Shown here: one piece after another, positions 25,872-32,999 of the stretch
Layout of the letters: each line of letters starts with the position of its first letter
Position numbering within the stretch: position 1 is the first letter of the stretch
Source of the DNA: an uncultured Pelagibacteraceae bacterium
GTDB taxonomy: Bacteria > Pseudomonadota > Alphaproteobacteria > Pelagibacterales > Pelagibacteraceae
Direction of reading: 5' to 3'
NCBI GenBank assembly: GCA_902596375.1
Contig: CACJTU010000002.1
Span: 1-64,000 of the forward strand
DNA length: 64,000 nucleotides
The notes under the pieces: model-generated
Told to the model about the DNA's origin: nothing
Databases searched by the model: none
What the model saw: the letters and a program-made list of their open reading frames with translations, nothing else
Position numbers and translations under genes: made by a program

Positions 25872-26009
25872 CTATTTTAAATACTTTTTTAATCCAATAC
25901 TTAAAAAAGATAATAAAATTGCTGCGATAACATCTGCTATAGGAATTGCATTTGGAAATCCAAAGTTCCATATAATCACTCCAATTAACCAGATAATATA
26001 AACTTTCAT
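25872..26009 (-). CDS. Small two-helix membrane protein (45 aa)
   Basis: Reverse-strand frame from ATG 26009 to TAG 25872. It contains two hydrophobic segments, VYIIWLIGVIIWNFGFP (2-18) and IADVIAAILLSFLSIGL (24-40), joined by a short NAIP turn and ending in KKYLK, a hairpin topology with positive-inside tail. It fills most of the 197-base gap between the DUF3047 gene and ybgC. The organised composition suggests a real gene; function unknown. Confidence 0.6.
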   Translation of the reverse strand: MKVYIIWLIGVIIWNFGFPNAIPIADVIAAILLSFLSIGLKKYLK

Positions 26010-26065
26010 AAGAATCTTATATCTTAGTTTGTGTTAAATTCTCTTTTTTTTTGATATTATTTTGA

Positions 26066-26488
26066 ATGCATAAAAATTTTCATCACCAAGTTAAGGTTTA
26101 TTACGAAGATACAGATGCTGGGGGAGTCGTTTATTATGCAAACTATCTAAAATATATTGAGAGAGCAAGAACAGAGGCTTTATCAGAGATAGGTTTGAGT
26201 AATACACAAATAAAAAATAAATTTGGAGCTCTGATAATTGTTAAATCCTGCAATATTGAATATAAAAAATCTGCTCATTTAGAGGATGAATTAAATATTG
26301 TATCTCACATAATATCTTTAAAAAAAACGTCTTTAATAATGAAACAATTAATCATGCATGAGAAAGAATTGATTACTGATGCAGAAATAAATTTGGTTTT
26401 TGTAAATACTAATGGAAAACCAGAAAAAATACCAGACGAAATAATAGAAAATTTTATGCCATATGTAAAAAATGAAATAAAAACATAA
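26066..26488 (+). CDS. ybgC: Acyl-CoA thioesterase, YbgC/4-hydroxybenzoyl-CoA thioesterase family
   Basis: Hot-dog fold thioesterase of 140 residues. The diagnostic N-terminal motif is YYEDTDAGGVVYYANYLKYIERAR (about 12-35), in which the Asp of EDTDAGG is catalytic. In other bacteria YbgC hydrolyses short acyl-CoA or acyl-ACP thioesters and sits upstream of tolQRA; here no tol genes follow, so it is an orphan copy. The gene begins with a weak leader and is followed 15 bases later by an unrelated glycosyltransferase-like gene. Confidence 0.88.
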   Translation: MHKNFHHQVKVYYEDTDAGGVVYYANYLKYIERARTEALSEIGLSNTQIKNKFGALIIVKSCNIEYKKSAHLEDELNIVSHIISLKKTSLIMKQLIMHEKELITDAEINLVFVNTNGKPEKIPDEIIENFMPYVKNEIKT

Positions 26489-26503
26489 TATGGAATTTTT
26501 TAA

Positions 26504-27619
26504 ATGGCACATGATCTAGAAAACCCACGAACTAGAAATTATTCAAAATTCAAGTCATTTTTAATTAGTCTTGAGTTAATCCTTAAAAAAGGCTGGTTAT
26601 TTATTTTTGTAATAATAAATTTTTTTTTTCATACAAAAAAAAATAATTATATTGATATTGGAAATTATAAAAATAAAGACAGCAGATTTATAAATTTTTT
26701 ATTTAAAAGCCTGAAATCAAAATATAATTTTTCTTATAATGTTTCGTTATCAATTTTAGATTTTGTAAAAAAAGTAGGTATTAAGAATTTTGTATTGAAT
26801 TCGACCCCAAATATTTTTGCTAAAAAATCAAATAAAATTAAATTTAATTTAAATTGTCAAAACCAAGATGGATTAAATTTTAATACAAATTATTTTTATA
26901 AATATAAAGACGAGAAATTATATTTACCATATTATATGTATCCAAAAATTTACAATTCTAATTATGAAGATTTAGAAAAATTTAAATTAAATTTAAAACC
27001 AATTAAAATCTTCTTTTCTGGATCAACTAATAAGGAAGTTTATGGTAAATTTACTTGGTTTAGTGAAGATAAAGTTAAGATATTGAATAGAATTGAGATA
27101 GTTGAATTTATTATAAAAAATTTTAATGACAAAATATTTTTCCTAAAATCTTATGAAGATATAATTAAAGTAGATCATTCAAAAACACCTATAATTTTGT
27201 CAGTAAATGACGGTTTAATTAAAAAATCAAAAACAAACCTTAGTAATACACAACATTTAGAGTTGATTTCAAAAAGTAATTTCATTCTCACAGCTCCAGG
27301 TGCTGATATGCCTTTATGTCATCATTTGATTGAAGGAATTAAAATGAAAACAATTCCTATTTCAAATTATGCTAATTTACACAAACCTCTTATATCTAAA
27401 AATGATTATATTTATTTTAACGATTATGAAACTCTACATAAGTCGATTTTAACTGCTTTAAATATGAGTGATGAAGAAATTAAAATAAAACAAGATAATC
27501 TTGAGAAATTTTATAATGAAAAACTATCACCAGCTTCTTTTTTGAATATTTTCGAAAGTAGAAAAGACAATGAAATTATTTCTTGCAATGATGTTGAGTC
27601 ATTAAAATGGTTACAATAA
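26504..27619 (+). CDS. Putative glycosyltransferase (exostosin-like C-terminus)
   Basis: A 371-residue Lys/Asn-rich protein not firmly assignable. A hydrophobic stretch near residues 31-45 could anchor it to the membrane. The C-terminal part (about 250-320) has the pattern SKSNFILTAPGADMPLCHHL, then IEGIKMKTIPISNYANLHKP, and a late YETLHKSIL helix, resembling the donor-binding half of exostosin-like/GT-B glycosyltransferases. The N-terminal half gives no motif. It ends in a 9-base convergent overlap with the uracil-DNA glycosylase. Surface-glycan synthesis is a reasonable inference given nearby glycan genes. Confidence 0.5.
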   Translation: MAHDLENPRTRNYSKFKSFLISLELILKKGWLFIFVIINFFFHTKKNNYIDIGNYKNKDSRFINFLFKSLKSKYNFSYNVSLSILDFVKKVGIKNFVLNSTPNIFAKKSNKIKFNLNCQNQDGLNFNTNYFYKYKDEKLYLPYYMYPKIYNSNYEDLEKFKLNLKPIKIFFSGSTNKEVYGKFTWFSEDKVKILNRIEIVEFIIKNFNDKIFFLKSYEDIIKVDHSKTPIILSVNDGLIKKSKTNLSNTQHLELISKSNFILTAPGADMPLCHHLIEGIKMKTIPISNYANLHKPLISKNDYIYFNDYETLHKSILTALNMSDEEIKIKQDNLEKFYNEKLSPASFLNIFESRKDNEIISCNDVESLKWLQ

Positions 27620-28285
27620 TTTTTTAATTGATATCAATATTTTTTTCATTTTTTCTTGATTTAATATGCCAGTATTTACATTTCTTGGGCTTGGATGATA
27701 GGAGCTAAATAATAATTTGCCATCTGGGAGATAATATTTTTTACCATGTTTGAAAATAAATTTTTCATCAATCTTATAATTTTTCTTATAAAATTTAATA
27801 CAATTATCAAAAGCAAGTTTTCCAAGCGTTAGTATAATTTTTAATCTTTCAAGGTTTTTAATTTCACTATTTAAATAAATTGAACAGTTTTCTATCTCTT
27901 CATTTAATGGTTTGTCACCTGGAGGAACGCATTTCAAAATATTTGTAATATATGTTGATTTAATTTTTAATCCGTCATCTAAGCTATTAGAAATAGGTTG
28001 ATTAGCAAAACCTGTTTCATATAAACATTTGAATAAAAAATCTCCGGATTTATCTCCAGTAAAAGCTCTACCAGTTCTAGTTCCTCCATGAGCAGCTGGT
28101 GCCAATCCTAGTATCATAAATTTAGAATTAAATTCACCGAAACCAGTTAATGGCTTACCCCAATAATTTTCACCAATGTTTTGTTTTCTTTTTTCAGTAG
28201 AAATTTTTTTTACAAACTTTACTAATCTTGGACATTTTTTGCATTTAATAATTGTTTTATTTAACTTTTTAAATTTAATATTCAT
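27611..28285 (-). CDS. Uracil-DNA glycosylase, family 5 (UDGb) type
   Basis: DNA repair glycosylase of 224 residues. Four cysteines (C15, C18, C119, C134) are spaced as in the Fe-S cluster of family 4/5 enzymes. Motif A reads GLAPAAHGGTRTGRAFTGD (60-78), which has the Ala rather than Glu/Asn form typical of family 5, and motif B is HPSPRNVNTG (197-206). It removes uracil and related lesions from DNA. Its ATG lies 2 bases from the divergent histidine phosphatase start. Confidence 0.9.
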   Translation of the reverse strand: MNIKFKKLNKTIIKCKKCPRLVKFVKKISTEKRKQNIGENYWGKPLTGFGEFNSKFMILGLAPAAHGGTRTGRAFTGDKSGDFLFKCLYETGFANQPISNSLDDGLKIKSTYITNILKCVPPGDKPLNEEIENCSIYLNSEIKNLERLKIILTLGKLAFDNCIKFYKKNYKIDEKFIFKHGKKYYLPDGKLLFSSYHPSPRNVNTGILNQEKMKKILISIKKLL

Positions 28286-28287
28286 TA

Positions 28288-28845
28288 ATGAAAATTTTTA
28301 AATTTTTATTGATAATATTTATAACTATTAGCTCTGCAGTTAAAGCAGATTTAAATCAAACATTAATTAATGAATTACAAAAGGGTGGAAAATTAATTTT
28401 CATAAGACATGCTTATGCCCCTGGCGGTGGTGATCCAGATAATTTCGATATTAACGATTGTACAACTCAAAGAAATTTAAGTGATAGTGGTAGAGTTCAA
28501 TCACAAAAAATTGGTAATTTTTTTAAGAAAAATAAAATTTTAATTAGAAAAGTTTATTCTAGTGAATGGTGTCGATGTAAAGAAACAGCATCAATTGCAT
28601 TTAAAGAATATGAAACTAAAAATTTTCTAAACTCATTTTTTAGTGCAAAATTTTCCAATAACAGAAAAAAGCAAATTATTGATTTTGATAAATTTATTAG
28701 AACTTGGGATAAAGATCAAAATTTAGTTTTTGTAACACATTATGTGGTGATTTCTGAAATTTTAAATTACGCACCTTCATCTGGTGAGATTGTTATATCA
28801 GATAAGAGCTTAAAAGTTATTGATACTTTAGAAATTGAGTATTAA
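28288..28845 (+). CDS. Secreted histidine phosphatase family protein
   Basis: A 185-residue protein with a signal peptide (MKIFKFLLIIFITISSAVKA). The phosphohistidine motif is LIFIRHAYAPG (about 35-45), followed by the downstream arginine in VYSSEWCRCKETA and the second histidine in FVTHYVVISEI. The fold is that of phosphoglycerate-mutase-like phosphatases; the periplasmic location and substrate are inferred or unknown. Its start sits 2 bases from the divergent UDG start (CAT-TA-ATG). Confidence 0.85.
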   Translation: MKIFKFLLIIFITISSAVKADLNQTLINELQKGGKLIFIRHAYAPGGGDPDNFDINDCTTQRNLSDSGRVQSQKIGNFFKKNKILIRKVYSSEWCRCKETASIAFKEYETKNFLNSFFSAKFSNNRKKQIIDFDKFIRTWDKDQNLVFVTHYVVISEILNYAPSSGEIVISDKSLKVIDTLEIEY

Positions 28846-28856
28846 ACTAAATTATC

Positions 28857-28994
28857 ATGTCATCTAAAAGAGCAATGAGACAAGCACAAAAACAAGCATA
28901 CTCAAAGCATCGTTCAAATATTACAAATAGCAGATTTGAACTTAAGAAAAAATTTATTACCAAAAATAAAGAGCAAAAAAAAAATAAAAACTAA
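28857..28994 (+). CDS. Small basic protein (45 aa), unknown
   Basis: Frame from ATG 28857 to TAA 28994, 11 bases behind the histidine phosphatase. The sequence is strongly basic with no hydrophobic helix: MSSKRAMRQAQKQAYSKHRS, then NITNSRFELKKKF and a Lys/Asn tail. It could bind nucleic acid or ribosomes, but Lys/Asn-rich chance frames are common at this base composition. Its end overlaps the convergent reverse gene by 4 bases. Confidence 0.45.
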   Translation: MSSKRAMRQAQKQAYSKHRSNITNSRFELKKKFITKNKEQKKNKN

Positions 28995-29413
28995 CTTTCT
29001 TGATCAAATTTCTCTATTTTTTTACAAGTAGAGATTTTAGATAAACTTTCAACATCATTCAAAACAGCCTTAACAAATATTTCTGGTTTATCTTTTTTAA
29101 ATAAAATTTGAGTATAAAACTGTGGATATCCATGTTTTAGTGTAAGTATTTTTCCATCTTCTTCATAAATATTTCTTACATAGGAGTTTCTCTTTTTAGC
29201 ACTTAAATCAGTGATCTTATATTTTTGATAGGTTTTTTCATTATAAACGTAATTACGTGTCATAGTTAGTTCATTAAGATTTAAAATGTATTCATTTTTT
29301 AAAAAACCATCCTCTTTATGATCACATTTGCTCAACACAATTATTTCTGAATAAGAATTAAAGGATATAAAAAAAAATGATAAAAAAAATATTAAAAAAT
29401 TATTTTCTCTCAT
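28991..29413 (-). CDS. Secreted protein of unknown function
   Basis: About 140 residues from the ATG at 29413, chosen over a TTG at 29425 because it begins directly with the signal peptide (MRENNFLIFFLSFFFISFNSYS). The mature part has two cysteines, one in VLSKCDHKEDG and one in STCKKIEKF near the end, which may form a disulfide. Otherwise it is strand-rich with no recognised family. Its start overlaps the preceding small membrane gene by 14 bases. Likely periplasmic. Confidence 0.65.
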   Translation of the reverse strand: MRENNFLIFFLSFFFISFNSYSEIIVLSKCDHKEDGFLKNEYILNLNELTMTRNYVYNEKTYQKYKITDLSAKKRNSYVRNIYEEDGKILTLKHGYPQFYTQILFKKDKPEIFVKAVLNDVESLSKISTCKKIEKFDQES

Positions 29414-29573
29414 TCTTATCTGCAAAAAATAAAGCTATAATAAATATCACAGTCCATGCAAATACAGACAATGTTTTAAAAGGGGTGGTATCTGCTCCCC
29501 AAACATCAAAGAATAAAGCACCAATAATTATCCCTATACCATAGATAATACTTACAATTTTTACTTTACTCAT
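29400..29573 (-). CDS. Small two-helix membrane protein (57 aa)
   Basis: Reverse frame from ATG 29573 to TAA 29400. Two hydrophobic segments, IVSIIYGIGIIIGALFFDVWG (6-26) and LSVFAWTVIFIIALFF (35-50), enclose an ADTTPFKT loop, and the tail ADKNERK is charged. It lies 5 bases after the DUF1289 gene and overlaps the next secreted-protein gene, consistent with a five-gene reverse transcript. Function unknown. Confidence 0.65.
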   Translation of the reverse strand: MSKVKIVSIIYGIGIIIGALFFDVWGADTTPFKTLSVFAWTVIFIIALFFADKNERK

Positions 29574-29578
29574 AGTTT

Positions 29579-29830
29579 TTATTCTTTTTTTAAATTCTTT
29601 TTGAAAAGAGAAATACCTTTTTTGATTTTATAAGAATATGATTCTTTAAAACTTTCAAGCTGCCAACCTGTAAGTCTTTTTTCTATTTCCTTTAAGTTTT
29701 CTTTTTTCCAATCATCAGTAGTTTCATCAAGTTTCCAAAGCTTCTTTTCTTCATTATTTCTCCCACAACCATAACAATAACCAGTAGATGGATCAGTTTT
29801 ACAAATACTTATACAAGGAGAAATAATCAT
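29579..29830 (-). CDS. DUF1289 family protein
   Basis: An 83-residue protein with the N-terminal cysteine pattern SPCISICKTDPSTGYCYGCGR (cysteines at 6, 10, 19 and 22), which defines DUF1289 and probably binds a metal. A WxxMxxxEK-like segment appears as DDWKKENLKEIEKRL. Function of the family is unknown. Its ATG is the base after the GT-C-like gene ends, so it is in the same reverse transcript. Confidence 0.85.
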   Translation of the reverse strand: MIISPCISICKTDPSTGYCYGCGRNNEEKKLWKLDETTDDWKKENLKEIEKRLTGWQLESFKESYSYKIKKGISLFKKNLKKE

Positions 29831-31576
29831 TTATTTTTTAATATCATTTTCTTGAATTGTATCATAATAAGCTGTTCTGTTAATAAACTTAATCATATCT
29901 TGTTCTTTTGATTTTAAAAATATATATGAATTTTTAATAGAAGCACTACTAATTAAATAATCTCCACTGGAACATAGCATTTGAATATTGCCACACCATA
30001 ATTGATTAAGAGGTACATTTATTTTTAAATTTTCTATTTTTACTGTCTTATATTCAATATTTTTAAAATTAGAAAATGGATAATTTAAGGATTTGTCTGT
30101 ACTCACTTCATCATAAATTCTGTTAAGATTTTTTGTGGTAAAGAAAATTAAACATAAAGAAATAAAAACACCAATAAATTTTTTATTTATTTTTTTAAGA
30201 TCATAATAATAAAAAAATGTCATAAATATAAAGAAAGGAACATAGGCATATCCTCCATATCTGACATTGGGTATTTTTAAAATCCAAATAATAACTGCTA
30301 AAAAGGATCCAAATACAATAACTGAGTTTGAGTTAAAAATCTTATTACTTTCATTTTTTTTTAGGTTTTTAATTTGAAAAACAATAAAAATAAAACAAAT
30401 CAAAAGAGTAATAATTAAACGATCAAAAATTGCATCTTTATATAAGTATTTAAGATAATTAAATTTTGATAATTCTAAGTATTCTTCTGCACTAACAAAT
30501 TTATTTGGTTTTTCAGTTCTAACATATGCTTTCCAACCTTTTGATGAAGCAGACGTAAAAATATGTCTTTCGTTGGCAACCTTATTTCCTATAGACCAAC
30601 TAGCAACATTTTTATCTAAGCACAGGTTTTTAAGTTGGTAAAAGAAACATCCTGAAGTAATTATATTTTTTGAAAATGAAAATAAAATCAAAAAGATAAT
30701 AAAAAAACTTAATCTATTAATTTTGAGTAAATCAAAAAAAAATTTGAGATTATTTTTTTTGAACAAGAAAAATAAATAAAGTATAGCTAAAGCTGCATAA
30801 ATTTTTAAAAAAACTGCAAAAGTATAAATAATTCCTATTTTAAATAGTAATTCAGAATTAGGTTTTTTAATAAAATTTAAAACATAAATTTGAATTATGA
30901 ATAAAAGACATATTACAGGTAAATCAGTTCCAAATTCTTTTGATCTACTAAATCTAAGAAGTATCAAAGCTATAATAAAGAACAAATATAATTTTCCAAA
31001 ATCATCTGTTTTCTTAATTTCAATTAAAACATGAGATAAGAAAAAAATTACAAATATTACAGGCAACAAATATAAAGATGTGTTTTTTAAAAAAGGCAAT
31101 TGAAAAATTGACATTAGTTCATAAAAACTATGTCCTTGTCCATAATAGTCATTTAAAGATATAAAACCAAAAATAATCTTGAAGTCCTGCATATAATTAA
31201 TAATTGGTAGTTGATACAATTGCCAATCATCATGCAGGTTATTTGTTACAGCTGTTAAAAAACCTAATAAATAAACAAAAATTATATATTTATTTATATT
31301 TGATTTAATAAAGTTAGTAATATTTTTAAAATCAAATAGGAAAAAAATTATGCACAAAAAATAAAAAATTAATGAGAAAGTAATATTTATCGGTAAAAAA
31401 AAGTGAAAAATTGTTACAAATAAATATATAAATACAAAACCAAAAATACCTATTTCACCTAAAGTTAGGTTAACAACTTTATTTTTCACAAAAATTTTTT
31501 TAAATATTAATCCAGTTACAAGGGTAATTAAGATATAAAAATTATAGATTAAAAAAAAACTTAATATAGAAGTCAT
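29831..31576 (-). CDS. Polytopic membrane protein, probable GT-C-type glycosyltransferase
   Basis: A 581-residue protein with about twelve hydrophobic helices and a soluble C-terminal domain of roughly 80 residues. A loop with NNLHDDWQLYQLPIINYMQ (about 110-128) places acidic residues where GT-C transferases have their catalytic Asp/Glu. It directly abuts a GT2 gene of the dolichyl-phosphate-sugar synthase type, which would supply a lipid-linked sugar donor. Cysteines in the tail (LWCGNIQMLCSSGDY) are notable. I recall similar proteins annotated as LIC_10190 family; the activity is inferred. Confidence 0.6.
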   Translation of the reverse strand: MTSILSFFLIYNFYILITLVTGLIFKKIFVKNKVVNLTLGEIGIFGFVFIYLFVTIFHFFLPINITFSLIFYFLCIIFFLFDFKNITNFIKSNINKYIIFVYLLGFLTAVTNNLHDDWQLYQLPIINYMQDFKIIFGFISLNDYYGQGHSFYELMSIFQLPFLKNTSLYLLPVIFVIFFLSHVLIEIKKTDDFGKLYLFFIIALILLRFSRSKEFGTDLPVICLLFIIQIYVLNFIKKPNSELLFKIGIIYTFAVFLKIYAALAILYLFFLFKKNNLKFFFDLLKINRLSFFIIFLILFSFSKNIITSGCFFYQLKNLCLDKNVASWSIGNKVANERHIFTSASSKGWKAYVRTEKPNKFVSAEEYLELSKFNYLKYLYKDAIFDRLIITLLICFIFIVFQIKNLKKNESNKIFNSNSVIVFGSFLAVIIWILKIPNVRYGGYAYVPFFIFMTFFYYYDLKKINKKFIGVFISLCLIFFTTKNLNRIYDEVSTDKSLNYPFSNFKNIEYKTVKIENLKINVPLNQLWCGNIQMLCSSGDYLISSASIKNSYIFLKSKEQDMIKFINRTAYYDTIQENDIKK

Positions 31577-32308
31577 TTATTTTTTTTTAATATTTTTCTT
31601 CAGTAAAGCTTTTTCCAAGAAACAGTATAGCAATGTAAACAAATACTTTGAGCCTAATTCATCAATCTTAAATTTTGCCTCGCCTACAGTTCTATTATAA
31701 TATGATATCGGGATAATTTTGTAACTGTATCCTCTTGAAATAGTTTTTAAAGGTAGTTCAAAAAATATATTAAAACTCTCTGAAATTAATGGATACAAAC
31801 CTATTAAAGTATTTTTTTTATAAATTTTAAAACCGTTCGTAAAATCATTTAAGTCACTCCACATTAAGAATTTTGCTAAAAGATTACCTATTCTGTTAAG
31901 AATTAGTTTGATAATAGGATAATCTACAGTTTTTCCACCTTTAATAAATCTTGATCCAAAAACCGCATCTAGATCGTCATTCATAATAGTTTCGTAGTAA
32001 CGATTTAGATCTTGAACAGTATCAGAGCTATCACTCATCATTATACATACATATTTCCCCTTAGATTCTGTGATACCCAAGCTTATAGCGCCTCCCAAAC
32101 CTTTATTTTCATTATTTACATATCTAATTTTTTTATTTTTAACTTTTATTTCTTCAATCACTTTAATTGTTTCATCTTCACTAAAGTCATTTACAAATAG
32201 CAACTCATAGTTTGGATTATTTATTTCTTTTTCGATTTTATTTGAAATAATTTTGACATTCTCTTCCTCATCTCTTACAGGTATCAATATAGACAATTCT
32301 GGGTTCAT
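31577..32308 (-). CDS. Family 2 glycosyltransferase (dolichyl-phosphate mannose synthase-like)
   Basis: A 243-residue GT-A protein. It begins ELSILIPVRDEEENVKII, and the nucleotide/metal motif appears as CIMMSDSSDTVQDL (near 93-106), followed by FGSRFIKGG and DFTNGFKIYKK. It probably transfers a sugar from a nucleotide to polyprenyl phosphate for the adjacent membrane protein. The N-terminal motif fixes the start, which is only 1 base from the ATG of the divergent FkbM gene. It ends exactly where the GT-C-like gene begins. Confidence 0.85.
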   Translation of the reverse strand: MNPELSILIPVRDEEENVKIISNKIEKEINNPNYELLFVNDFSEDETIKVIEEIKVKNKKIRYVNNENKGLGGAISLGITESKGKYVCIMMSDSSDTVQDLNRYYETIMNDDLDAVFGSRFIKGGKTVDYPIIKLILNRIGNLLAKFLMWSDLNDFTNGFKIYKKNTLIGLYPLISESFNIFFELPLKTISRGYSYKIIPISYYNRTVGEAKFKIDELGSKYLFTLLYCFLEKALLKKNIKKK

Positions 32309-32309
32309 T

Positions 32310-32999
32310 ATGTTTAAAAATTTATTTTTTTTCTTTTACAATCTTGTTGATAATTTAATTCATCAAGGAAGAATAGTAAAATTTATTGACAATAAAGGTA
32401 TTAAAATTGTTGTTGATATTGGAGCTCATAAAGGAGAGTTTTTAAAACATATCAAAAAAATTAAAAGCATTAGAAAAGTTTATTCACTTGAACCACAAAA
32501 AAAGATTTATCGAGAGCTTTTAAAAGAGATCGATAATAAAATTTTTTTTTCATATAATATTGCAATCTCAAATAGAAATGGCAGACAAAAAATGCAAATC
32601 AATGATTTTACAATGACTAGCACACTTTCTAAAGTCAATGAAAATTCTATATATTTTAAAATAAAAAATTTTATTTTAGGGAATAAAAAAAAAAAATTTG
32701 AATTCATAAAAACAGAAAAATTGGATCTTTTTATAAAAAAAAGAAAATTAAATCAAATTGATCTATTAAAAATAGATACAGAAGGACATGAATTAACTGT
32801 AGTTAATTCTGGATTAAAAACTCTGAAAAAAACCAAATATTTATTAATTGAATTTAGACAAAATGATTTATATTTAGATTATTCTTCACACGTACTTCAC
32901 AAGTTAGTAACAAAAAATAAATTTAAATTGGTAAAAAAATTTAAATTTCCTTTGTTTAGCATGGAAGATAGATTATATAGAAATACCTCAATAAAATGA
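32310..32999 (+). CDS. FkbM family methyltransferase
   Basis: SAM-dependent methyltransferase of 229 residues. The SAM loop VVDIGAHKGEF lies near residues 32-42, then SLEPQKKIYREL, and the FkbM-typical LKIDTEGHELTVV near 150. I use the ATG at 32310; a longer frame from 32253 would lie in the divergent GT2 coding region and adds no conserved residues. FkbM proteins often O-methylate sugars or polyketides. The stop overlaps the epimerase gene by 4 bases (ATGA), implying a joint role in glycan modification. Confidence 0.85.
   Translation: MFKNLFFFFYNLVDNLIHQGRIVKFIDNKGIKIVVDIGAHKGEFLKHIKKIKSIRKVYSLEPQKKIYRELLKEIDNKIFFSYNIAISNRNGRQKMQINDFTMTSTLSKVNENSIYFKIKNFILGNKKKKFEFIKTEKLDLFIKKRKLNQIDLLKIDTEGHELTVVNSGLKTLKKTKYLLIEFRQNDLYLDYSSHVLHKLVTKNKFKLVKKFKFPLFSMEDRLYRNTSIK

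Noticed and set aside
32253-32309. Upstream extension of the FkbM methyltransferase
   Set aside because: It would overlap the start of the divergent GT2 gene; the added residues carry no family motif.
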